A DNA stretch of 26,513 nucleotides from Anaerolineae bacterium (GTDB taxonomy: Bacteria; Chloroflexota; Anaerolineae; B4-G1; SLSP01), in the NCBI GenBank assembly GCA_016927095.1, contig JAFGNI010000633.1, positions 1-26,513 of the forward strand. The letters run 5' to 3'. A program made the position numbers and the translations under genes. Of the stretch, positions 1-7,800 are shown piece by piece (positions within the stretch are counted from its first letter, which is position 1; each line of letters starts with the position of its first letter). Under the pieces are notes generated by a model. That model was not told the DNA's origin. It saw only the letters and a program-made list of their open reading frames with translations, and did no database searches.

Positions 1-54
1 GCCGCCTGACGGCGGTTCGCCGCCTGACGGCGGTTCGCCGCCTGACGACGGCTT
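1..54 (+). repeat. 18-nt tandem palindromic repeat (PPDGGS)
   Basis: Three consecutive 18-nt units lie at 1-18, 19-36 and 37-54; the third has diverged. Each unit contains CCGCC-TGAC-GGCGG, a perfect 5-bp hairpin with a 4-nt loop. They encode PPDGGS, PPDGGS and PPDDGF. The array may extend left of the window. It differs in sequence from the main repeat family but is the same kind of object: a small palindrome with a period divisible by three, inside a coding region. Confidence 0.85.
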
Positions 55-163
55 TGACGCTATCTCCGCGCAGGTTGCTGGCGCCGCAAGCGAGGAGCGC
101 AGCGCAGCCCGTGATGGCGCTGAGAACGGGGCGGGTACACATCACCGGGTGGATACGCAATGA
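2..163 (+). CDS. 3' end of an upstream operon gene (partial)
   Basis: An open frame runs from the left edge to a TGA at 161-163, giving 53 visible residues. It begins with two and a half copies of a PPDGGS hexapeptide, continues with an Ala/Glu-rich stretch, and ends with a GTHHR peptide encoded by one of the palindromic repeats just before the stop. The stop overlaps the ATG of the next gene (ATGA, 160-163), which is the same coupling seen at other junctions in this operon. No domain can be assigned from the tail alone. The repeat content and position make it likely to be another member of the GAF receptor set, but that is inference. Its 5' part lies outside the window. Confidence 0.7.
   Translation, partial: PPDGGSPPDGGSPPDDGFDAISAQVAGAASEERSAARDGAENGAGTHHRVDTQ
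133..149 (+). repeat. short palindromic element, imperfect stem, at gene junction
   Basis: The loop ACACATC is flanked by GGT and ACC, with imperfect outer pairs. It encodes GTHHR at the end of the upstream gene and finishes 10 nt before the start codon at 160. Confidence 0.7.
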
Positions 164-3021
164 AGCGTGATGTGTCGCAGACTGTGGCAGTACACCCCAC
201 TGCTCCGGAAGTGCGATCCGCCAGAATCAGGCGGTTGGTCTCTGCTATGGCCGTTTTCGCGATCCTGGCATCTGCCGCCAATGTGGCTCTGTACGTGGTG
301 ACCGGGGCTTGGCAGCACGTCGGTGGCGTCGTGATCGTCGCGGTCATGCTGGTTGTCGCATGGTATGTCAAGCAACTCGTCGATTGGGGGCGCAATCGGG
401 CGGCTGAGGCCTGGACAGTCGCGGCGCCGCTGATTCTCATCGCACTCACTTCGCTGCTCTGGCAGGGCGTTGCACTGGCGTTGGCTCTGATGGCCTTTGG
501 TGTTGGCGTTCTATTTGCCGTGTTGATGCTCCGACCTGAGCGCCGTGCTCCAGCCGTGTTGGTGAGTGCGGCGGTTGGTATCACGATATGGCTCACAGGC
601 TCCGTCAGCTTTCCCTGGGATCGCTTTGATGCAGGTGGTCACGCGATCAATGACACGATCTTGCGCATACTGAGTATCGGGGCCCTCGGCGTTTTGGTGT
701 GGCGCCTCGTGGTGGGCTACCGCCGGCTCATCGCCATCCGGTCGCGCCTGGTGGTCACTTTCATTGCGGTAGTGATTGCGGTAGCGCTGGCTGTAAGCCT
801 GACATCCATTCTCCTGGGCGTTAGTACCACCCAGCAGAGGACCCTCGACCAGCTGTACACAGCGGTGGTCCTCAAGTCGCGGGCGGTCGACACGTGGCTC
901 GACGACTTGCGTTTTGCCCTGGAGTCGTTGGTCGTTGATGAGTACGAACATGAGCGCGTGCAAGCCGTGCTGCTCCGTAACCAGTCCGATGAGTACCGGG
1001 CATCGGCAGCTCAGGAACTGCGGATTCGCTTCAGCACCCTGATCGAACGAACCCGGTGGTTCACCGAAATTCTCCTCATCGATTCGAACGGAGAGGTGGT
1101 GCTATCTACCAACCCCAACAACGAAGGGCGTAACGTGGCGAGTAGTGCCTACTTCCAGGAAGGCTTGCAGGATTTCTACGTGAATCCGCCGCGTTATGAC
1201 CCGCTTGTTGATGGCATCACCATCATTGTGGCTCAGCCGCTGCGGACAGTAAACGTGCCCGACGCAGTCGGCGAGACTGCTCCGTCTGATGAGACCACAT
1301 ATGGCGTTATGGCGGCGCGAACTGATATGGGCCAACTGAACGTCATCGCGTCGACAGGGCAGATTGGGGACAGCGGGACAACAGACTTTGTGAGCACGGA
1401 CTACTTGCTGCTAACCGGACGCTCGGTGGCTGGCGGGTATATCCCTGTTCAGAGCGAGGCCATCGAGTCTGCTTTGAACCGAGTCATGGGGATTCGACGG
1501 GGCATCTATTCAAGCCATCGAGGCGTCAGGGTCTCGGGTGCCTATATGTGGTTGCCTCGTCTCCAGGTCGCGCTCTTGATGGAGCAAGCGCAGAGCGAGG
1601 TACTGTCAGCCGCCATCACCACCTCTCTGGCAAACGCGGGTGTGGCACTCTTGGCGGTGGTTGTGGCTGTGACGATTGCGATTGCGTTTGCCAACAGCAT
1701 CGGCCAACCGCTCTCCGATCTGGCGGCGACGGCGACGCAGGTCGCGGGTGGAGATCTTGATCTGGTGGCAGAGGTCGTGCGGGACGATGAGGTCGGCGCT
1801 GTGGCGCGGGCTTTCAATGCGATGACCGCGCAGCTACGTGATCTGATTGTGGGCCTTGAGGAACGCGTGGAAGAGCGTACCCGGGGGTTGCAGGCCGTGG
1901 CTGAGGTCTCCAGGGCGACCACCTCCGTGCTTGATTTGGATCGACTTCTGCCTCAGGTTGTGAACTTGGCCCAACAGCGCTTCGGCCTCTACTACGTGGG
2001 CCTCTTCTTGACGGATGATGCCGGTATACATCACCGGAGTGCCGGTATACATCACCAGGATCGTGAGTATGCGGTTCTTAGGGCGGGCACGGGCGCCGCC
2101 GGTCGAGAGATGCTGGCTCAGGGATGGGCGCTGGCGGTTGGTGGTCAATCGATGATCGGGCAGTGCGTCGCCACGGGTAAGGCCGTGATCAAGCAACAGG
2201 CGGGTGATGAGGTCGTGCGTTTCGAGAATCCGTGGCTTCCGGACACGCGCTCGGAGTTAGCCCTACCGCTCCGCTACGGTGGCAATGTCATCGGCGCCAT
2301 GACAGTCCAGAGCACCGAGTCCCGGGCCTTCGATGAGACTGCCATCGCCGTCTTGCAGAACCTTGCGGATCAGGTGGCGGTTGCCGTGCAGAATGCGCGC
2401 CTGTTCGCAGAGACGCAGGCTGCCCTAGACCGTGTTCGCCGCGCACAGCGGCGGTACGAACGCCAGGCGTGGTCTGAGTATCTCAAGTCCCTACCTCACG
2501 CTAGAACGAGTGGGTCCGTACACGCGCCCGGTGCAGTCGGCGCCACGGCTGGGACCGTAGTCTACGAGCAGCCGGGGGGCACCGTCGAGCGGCAGGCTCC
2601 GGATACGCGCATCCTTTCGGAGATCCAGGCGCCAGAGGTCCAGGCTGCTCTCGCGTCCGGACAACCGGTGTCGATCGATCACCAAATCCTGGTGCCGATT
2701 ATGCAATCCGGTCAGATCGTTGGAACCGTGGGGGTTCTACGGGACACCGCCTGGTCCCAAGAGGATGTGACGCTGGTTCAGAACCTCGTTGAACAGCTAG
2801 CTCTCGCTGCAGAGAACCAGCGACTTCTCGATGTCACTCAACGGCGTGAGGCGGCTGAACGCCTGACGCGTGAGGTCACGATGCGTATGCGTGAGCCTGT
2901 CGAATTGGAGGATGTCCTCAGAACCGCATCGGAGGAGATACGCGCGGCCTTGAACTGCGATTGGGTTGTTGTTCGGATGGCTGGTGGCCATGCAACAGAG
3001 GAGGACGAGCATGTGGCATAG
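160..3021 (+). CDS. membrane sensor: 7 TM, dCache-like domain, HAMP, GAF domains, no output domain
   Basis: The protein has 953 residues. Hydrophobic segments at about 28-48, 54-70, 85-104, 106-124, 131-149, 169-187 and 196-221 form a membrane module. A roughly 260-residue extracytoplasmic region follows, with double-Cache features (ILLIDSNGEVVLSTN near 304-318). Then come a further TM at 492-511, a HAMP linker at 512-565 and a short coiled coil. A well-formed GAF lies at about 585-750 and a degenerate GAF-like unit at 765-890. The C-terminus stops at residue 953 after only the first helix and strand of another GAF (895-940). There is no kinase, cyclase or DNA-binding domain, so a receptor role is inferred. 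Palindromic repeats encode the peptides near 10-14, 364-372, 622-633 and 787-797. The start overlaps the previous stop (ATGA), and the ribosome site (GGTGG at 148-152) is weak. Confidence 0.9.
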   Translation: MKRDVSQTVAVHPTAPEVRSARIRRLVSAMAVFAILASAANVALYVVTGAWQHVGGVVIVAVMLVVAWYVKQLVDWGRNRAAEAWTVAAPLILIALTSLLWQGVALALALMAFGVGVLFAVLMLRPERRAPAVLVSAAVGITIWLTGSVSFPWDRFDAGGHAINDTILRILSIGALGVLVWRLVVGYRRLIAIRSRLVVTFIAVVIAVALAVSLTSILLGVSTTQQRTLDQLYTAVVLKSRAVDTWLDDLRFALESLVVDEYEHERVQAVLLRNQSDEYRASAAQELRIRFSTLIERTRWFTEILLIDSNGEVVLSTNPNNEGRNVASSAYFQEGLQDFYVNPPRYDPLVDGITIIVAQPLRTVNVPDAVGETAPSDETTYGVMAARTDMGQLNVIASTGQIGDSGTTDFVSTDYLLLTGRSVAGGYIPVQSEAIESALNRVMGIRRGIYSSHRGVRVSGAYMWLPRLQVALLMEQAQSEVLSAAITTSLANAGVALLAVVVAVTIAIAFANSIGQPLSDLAATATQVAGGDLDLVAEVVRDDEVGAVARAFNAMTAQLRDLIVGLEERVEERTRGLQAVAEVSRATTSVLDLDRLLPQVVNLAQQRFGLYYVGLFLTDDAGIHHRSAGIHHQDREYAVLRAGTGAAGREMLAQGWALAVGGQSMIGQCVATGKAVIKQQAGDEVVRFENPWLPDTRSELALPLRYGGNVIGAMTVQSTESRAFDETAIAVLQNLADQVAVAVQNARLFAETQAALDRVRRAQRRYERQAWSEYLKSLPHARTSGSVHAPGAVGATAGTVVYEQPGGTVERQAPDTRILSEIQAPEVQAALASGQPVSIDHQILVPIMQSGQIVGTVGVLRDTAWSQEDVTLVQNLVEQLALAAENQRLLDVTQRREAAERLTREVTMRMREPVELEDVLRTASEEIRAALNCDWVVVRMAGGHATEEDEHVA
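187..203 (+). repeat. short palindromic element, GCAGT/ACTGC class
   Basis: GCAGT (187-191), loop ACACCCC and ACTGC (199-203) give a perfect 5-bp stem. It encodes AVHPTA in the cytoplasmic N-terminal tail of the sensor. Confidence 0.85.
1246..1280 (+). repeat. composite (long-form) palindromic element
   Basis: This 35-nt copy has outer arms ACAGT (1246-1250) and ACTGC (1276-1280). Between them are AAAC and an inner palindrome with CCGAC (1259-1263), loop GCA and GTCGG (1267-1271). It encodes VNVPDAVGETA in the extracytoplasmic Cache-like domain. Confidence 0.8.
2020..2058 (+). repeat. two tandem short palindromic elements, 21-nt period
   Basis: The first copy has GCCGGT at 2020-2025, loop ATACATC and ACCGG at 2033-2037. 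The second copy begins 21 nt later at 2041, and its right arm has decayed to ACCAG. They encode AGIHHRSAGIHHQ in a GAF loop where homologous GAF units in this operon have only a few residues. Confidence 0.9.
2515..2549 (+). repeat. composite palindromic element
   Basis: Outer arms TCCGT (2515-2519) and ACGGC (2545-2549) pair over four bases, CCGT with ACGG. They enclose ACAC and a 19-nt inner module (2524-2542). The element encodes VHAPGAVGATA in the linker before the degenerate second GAF. GGTCC and GGACC on either side could extend the stem. Confidence 0.75.
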
Positions 3022-4891
3022 CCTGCTACGTTGGTTCTCGCTGCCTACCATGCCGGTACACATCACCGGTGAGGGGGAACCGGAGCGGACTCACAATGCC
3101 CGACTGCTCAATGCTTTCTTGCTGCTAAGCCTCGTCGCTGTCCTGGTCTACACGCTGGGAAGCATCATAGTTGGCGATGGAGTAACTGTAGGTGTCTCCA
3201 TGGGCCTTGGCACCTTCACTGTTCTAGCCTTCGTCGCGTTAGTGTTGCTGCGTCAGGGCTATGTCAAAGCGGTGGGTGTGTTTGTGGTTCTGCTCATGTG
3301 GTCCTTCTGCACCTACCTTGTTCTTCGATTTGGCGGCATTCATGATGAGGCCGTCCCGGGCTTCTTTCTCGTCACCGCAGCCGCAGGTCTTATTCTGGGT
3401 TGCAGGGGTGTTCTGGGCTTCTCGGTCCTGGGGGGCGTTGCGCTGGTGTTAGCCTATTACCTCGAGCGTGCAGGCCGGCTGAATACCACGGATCTGCTTC
3501 CCTCTGATCCCCGCGATCTTGTCGCTGTCCTCGTCCTTCTGGGGTTGATGGGTTTCTTCGTCCAGTATGCCGTCCGGCGATTGCAGGCGATGGCGGCGCT
3601 GGCTCAACAGAACGTGGATGCGTTTTCCGGTGCCAAACGCGCCCTGAAGGCCAGCCAGGATGCCCTGAACAGAGAGCGAGAACGCCTGCTTGGGAAGCTC
3701 CAGGCGTCGATGAGTGTGGTGCAAGCTGCGACCGCGGCGGTAGACACCACCGCTGCGGCGGTAGACACCACCGCTGCGGCGGCAGACGTCACCGCTAGTG
3801 TGCCGGCTGCGCCGGTTGGTGAACGTGCTGGAGAGGAGGTGGCAAGCTCTGGCCAAGGGCCCTGGCAGCATCTGTTTGATCGGGTTGCTGCTGCGATTGC
3901 CAGCGAATTTGGCTGTGACTACGTTGCCATCTTCTGGATCGACCAAGCGGCTGGCGTCGTCACGCGGCGAGCGGTGTCGGGTTCGGCGGCGACCGGACAT
4001 CATGCGCCGGCACACATCATCGCACTGCGGATCGCTGAGGGATTGGCAGGTTTGGTCGCTGCCGATGGCGAGCCCAGGCTGGCAGGAGATGTGACACTCG
4101 ATCCGGATTTCGTGGCCGCGCCTGAATTGCCAAACGCGCGCAGCGAGATGGCTGTGCCGATTGTCTTCAGAGGAGAGATCGCTGGGGTGCTGGATGTGCA
4201 GAGCACGCGGTTGCACGCTTTCGATGAAGAGGATCGGGTTGTGCTGCAGGCGTTGATGGCGCATCTGTCGCAAGCGATTGACAATGCGCAACTCCTGCAG
4301 GACCTGCGGACCGAGCTCCGGGCTGCGGAACAGGCCTACCAGGACATCGTGCGCGCGGATTGGCGGCGGTTGTTGCGTGACGAGCGCGGCCTTGGTTACG
4401 TCAGCACGGGACAGACGACATTGGCGGTAAACACCACCGCGGCGACGGATAGGGCTCAGCTAGACTTGACGGCCCCTGGCTATGAGATGACTGAGACCGC
4501 CGCCCGGTCCATGGTTCGCGTGCCGGTGGAGCTGGCGGGGCAGGTCATTGCCGAGATCCAAGCCCACCTGCCTCCTGAAGCCGGAGGCTGGACCGAAGAG
4601 CGCATGGCGATGCTAGAGACTCTGTCGGCGCAATTGTCCCAGGCGATGGAGCGCGCCCGCCTGTACCGTGAGACGCAGCGTCGCGCGACGCGGGAGCGCG
4701 TATTGCGTGAGATCTCGGATGAGATGGGGAGAGCCTCCGATCTTTCGTCGTTGATGCGCATTACCGTCGATGCGTTGAACCGGTCCCTGGGTGGGTCGCG
4801 CCTCTACGTGCGGCTGGTCTCGGAGGAAGATACGCATGCGGTTGCCAGGGATGGCAGTGGTTCTGAGGGAGTGACCTCAAATGGGCGGTAG
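3011..4891 (+). CDS. membrane GAF sensor: 6 TM module plus GAF domains, no output domain
   Basis: I chose the ATG at 3011 because a strong ribosome site (GAGGAGG, 2998-3004) sits 6 nt upstream. An earlier in-frame start at 2966 would overlap the previous gene much further. The product has 626 residues. Six hydrophobic segments lie at about 33-54, 57-80, 86-105, 117-130, 132-151 and 168-187, and the module is similar to those of the genes at 7917 and 9944. A coiled-coil linker (190-240) is followed by a repeat-encoded Ala/Thr stretch (243-262), a GAF at about 285-430 and a degenerate GAF-like unit at 440-555. The C-terminus ends after the first part of another GAF (560-603). It overlaps the upstream gene by 11 bp and the downstream gene by 11 bp. 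A receptor or scaffold for the shared kinase is inferred; no enzymatic domain is visible. Confidence 0.9.
   Translation: MWHSLLRWFSLPTMPVHITGEGEPERTHNARLLNAFLLLSLVAVLVYTLGSIIVGDGVTVGVSMGLGTFTVLAFVALVLLRQGYVKAVGVFVVLLMWSFCTYLVLRFGGIHDEAVPGFFLVTAAAGLILGCRGVLGFSVLGGVALVLAYYLERAGRLNTTDLLPSDPRDLVAVLVLLGLMGFFVQYAVRRLQAMAALAQQNVDAFSGAKRALKASQDALNRERERLLGKLQASMSVVQAATAAVDTTAAAVDTTAAAADVTASVPAAPVGERAGEEVASSGQGPWQHLFDRVAAAIASEFGCDYVAIFWIDQAAGVVTRRAVSGSAATGHHAPAHIIALRIAEGLAGLVAADGEPRLAGDVTLDPDFVAAPELPNARSEMAVPIVFRGEIAGVLDVQSTRLHAFDEEDRVVLQALMAHLSQAIDNAQLLQDLRTELRAAEQAYQDIVRADWRRLLRDERGLGYVSTGQTTLAVNTTAATDRAQLDLTAPGYEMTETAARSMVRVPVELAGQVIAEIQAHLPPEAGGWTEERMAMLETLSAQLSQAMERARLYRETQRRATRERVLREISDEMGRASDLSSLMRITVDALNRSLGGSRLYVRLVSEEDTHAVARDGSGSEGVTSNGR
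3052..3070 (+). repeat. short palindromic element, perfect GCCGGT/ACCGGT class
   Basis: GCCGGT (3052-3057), loop ACACATC and ACCGGT (3065-3070) pair over five bases. It encodes PVHITG near the N-terminus, about 40 nt after the start codon. Confidence 0.9.
3737..3795 (+). repeat. three tandem short palindromic elements, 21-nt period
   Basis: Copies start at 3737, 3758 and 3779. The first two are GCGGT / AGACACC / ACCGC and the third is GCGGC / AGACGTC / ACCGC. They encode AAVDTTA, AAVDTTA and AAADVTA in the linker between the coiled coil and the GAF domain. Confidence 0.95.
4424..4440 (+). repeat. short palindromic element
   Basis: GCGGT, loop AAACACC and ACCGC give a perfect stem. It encodes AVNTTAA within the degenerate second GAF. 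A decayed relative (GCCGGC / ACACATC / ATCGC) lies at 4006-4023 in the preceding GAF. Confidence 0.85.
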
Positions 4892-7800
4892 AGCGCACCC
4901 ACCTGGCGGCTCCCCGGTGGCGCATGCCATCGCTGGGGCAACCTATCGCTACGCCCGGCCGACCTTGGCGCTCATAGTTTCGGAGCTGGCGCCTGCCTAC
5001 GAGGAGCCACTCTGGACCAGCGTGTCGGCTGCGGCGGAAGCTGCCGGTGTGAATCTGTTGTGCTTCGTCGGTGGGCAGCTGGCGGTACACACCACCGCTC
5101 CGGCGGTACACACCACCGCTCCGGCGTCGGAGTCGCTTCTTGCGAGCGCGAGAAACGCAATCTATGAATTCGTCAGGCCCGGCATCGTTGACGCCGCTGT
5201 CGTTGTTACGTCGTCGATAGGCGTTGGCGTCCCGCTGGATGAACTCCAGGCACGGGTTTTGCAGCTAACTCGCCGCGCAGATGAGCCCCGCCGTGTGCGT
5301 GGGTCCCTCCCGGTGGTCAGTCTTGGCGTAGCCCTCGAAGGCGTTCCCAGTGTCGTCGCCGACAGTGTGTCGGGGATGCGAGAAGCAGTGACGCACTTGG
5401 TCGAGCGCCACAACTGCCGTCGCATCGCGTTTATCCGCAGCCCAGAGGGGCAGTGCACACCGGAAGAGCTGCGCCCCGGAGGGCATATCCTTCTATCAGC
5501 GCACGAGCGTTATGATGCCTATCGACAGGCTCTGGAAAACGTGGGTATTGCGCTGGACCCTGATCTGGTTGTGACAGAAGATTCTGTGTCTGGCGTCAGT
5601 CCCATCGTCGAGTTGCTGGACCATCGGGGTGTCAACCTCGATGCAATCATGGTTGCCAACGACGCGATGGCATTCCCGGTGATCGAGGAGCTCCGGCGTC
5701 GAGGCCTGCAGGTACCCCAAGATGTGCGTGTTGTTGGATTCGATGATATGTTCGAGAGCCGGTTCTCTGTGCCGTCGCTGACGACAGTCCGACAGCCGCT
5801 TGCGGCCATGGGACGCCAAGCAACGGAAATGGCGCTGGCGATGCTGCGTGGCGAGACCGTGGAGAGTGTCAAGATCCCGACAAACTTGACCGTCCGCGAA
5901 TCGTGTGGGTGCCCGCCAGAGCAGATGGTCACCGCCGACACGATGACCAGGACGGTAAACACTACCGCTGCGGCGGTACACACCACCGCTGCGGATGAGA
6001 TCCCGCGTCGCCTGGAGGCATCACAACGTGAGGCCGTGGTTCGCGATGCTGGGCTGCGGATTCTAGGTGAGTCGGAACCCGATGGTGTGGTGGCTGCACT
6101 CGCTGATGGACTGCCCAGAATTGGGGTAGAACGCGCCTTGGTGGTGCTCTATGAGGACGATGCGTATCTGGGCGGTGGTGCTTCTACATCCCCATCTGCC
6201 AACGGACCTACATCGCTGAAAGCAACCCCACCTAAGGGTTCGGACCGCGCACGGTCAGCTACGGTGGTGCTGGCGTTCCTGTATCCGGAGGATGTTTCAG
6301 ATCAAGGTCTGGTGGTAGACGATGGCACTAAACATCACCGCGGGGCGCCATCGCGACGCTTCGACGGCGCAGCTTTTGTCCCTCCCGAGTTCCTTCCCTC
6401 TGACCGGCGCTTCAGCTTCGTCGTAGAGCCGCTCACGGCAGCGGAGAGCCGTGCGGGTGCGGGTGCCGGTGCCGGTATACATCACCGGACACATCACCGG
6501 ACACACCAACGGCTCCTTGGCTATGTCTTGTTTGAGCCCGGACCTCTCGATGGCGTCTCCTACGATGCGCTGCGTGGCTACCTCAGCTCGGCGTTGCATG
6601 CCGCGCTGTTCTCGGAGTCGATGCGCCGGCGCGCGGAACAGCTGCAGGCCACGGTAGAGGCGGTCGGCAGTATACGCCACTGTTTCGGCAGCGCGCTCTA
6701 TGGTGGCAGCAGCGAGGTTGACGGCGGTGCCGCACCAGACCGGTTGGCCCAGCATATCGTGGACACCCTGCAACGTCGTCTAGGGGTGGACTTCGCTGGC
6801 ATCTTCCTGGTGGAGGAGCAGGGGGCCACCTACTGGACTGGCACTGGCGAGGTGGGTGCTCGAATGCGCGCGGATGGCCTCCGGCTCCGGATTGGCGGTA
6901 GCTCCGCTGTGGGACAGGCTGCTCTCACCCAGCGAGCCCAGTTTGTGAGCGATCAAGACTTGGCCCGAGCAGACTTGGGTTTTCCGTCAGGCTCGAGTAC
7001 TGGTGTCGGTTCGAGAGAGACTGTCCGCGATCAACAGAACGGGACGAGCTATCCTATCCGCGTGGGCGATCGGTATTTGCCAGACACTCGGGCGGAGTTG
7101 GCTCTACCTCTGCTGGGTCGGCAAGGCTTGTTAGGTGTCCTGAGCCTGAGAAGTACCGTTCCGGGCGCCATCCGCCGGTCAGACATCGATGGACTACAGG
7201 TACTAGCGGACCAAGTGGCAGGAGCGATTGAGAATGCTGAACAGCTGAAAGAATCGCAAGCCGCGGTTCGTGAGCTGCGGGCGGCGCAGCGCCGGTATCA
7301 GCAGCAGGCCTGGTCCGATTACCTAGCCGCCGTGCGCATCCCAGGATATGAGCTCGGCGGGAACGACGACTCGCCCTTACCTGACGAAACTGTCGCGCGT
7401 GAGGTCGAAAGGGCGCTTTCCGAAGAGAGACCGGTGGTGTTGGGACCCGACGATGATCCAGATTGGGCCGGTACACTTCACCGGGCCGGCACACATCACC
7501 GGGATGCGTCTGCGTTGGTGGTTCCCATCAACTACAGTGGGGCTCCGATTGGGGCGCTTGGCATCCATGACGATGCTAGCCGCAGTTGGACGGAAGATGA
7601 AGTCTCACTTGTGACCGCGGTCGTCGAGCGGATGGGGCTGGCGGCCGAGAACCTGAGGCTGCTCGATGAGACGCAACGTCGCGTTGCTACTGAGCGGCTG
7701 ACGCAAGCCATCACAGCGCGTATGCGCCAGACGTTGGACATTGGCCAGGTGCTGCAGGCCGCAGTACGCGGATTCGCGGAAGCCTTCGATGCTGAGGAAG

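Noticed and set aside
622..633. GTHHR or HHR peptides as a designed metal-binding motif
   Set aside because: The same DNA is read in other frames without histidine pairs, so metal binding cannot be the general reason for the repeat.
2966..3010. Start at 2966 for the second receptor
   Set aside because: The ATG at 3011 has a near-perfect ribosome site and a short overlap like other junctions.
3449..4291. Long antisense open frames opposite the sensor genes
   Set aside because: They are shadows caused by high G+C codon use and repeats. They lack ribosome sites and recognisable domains.
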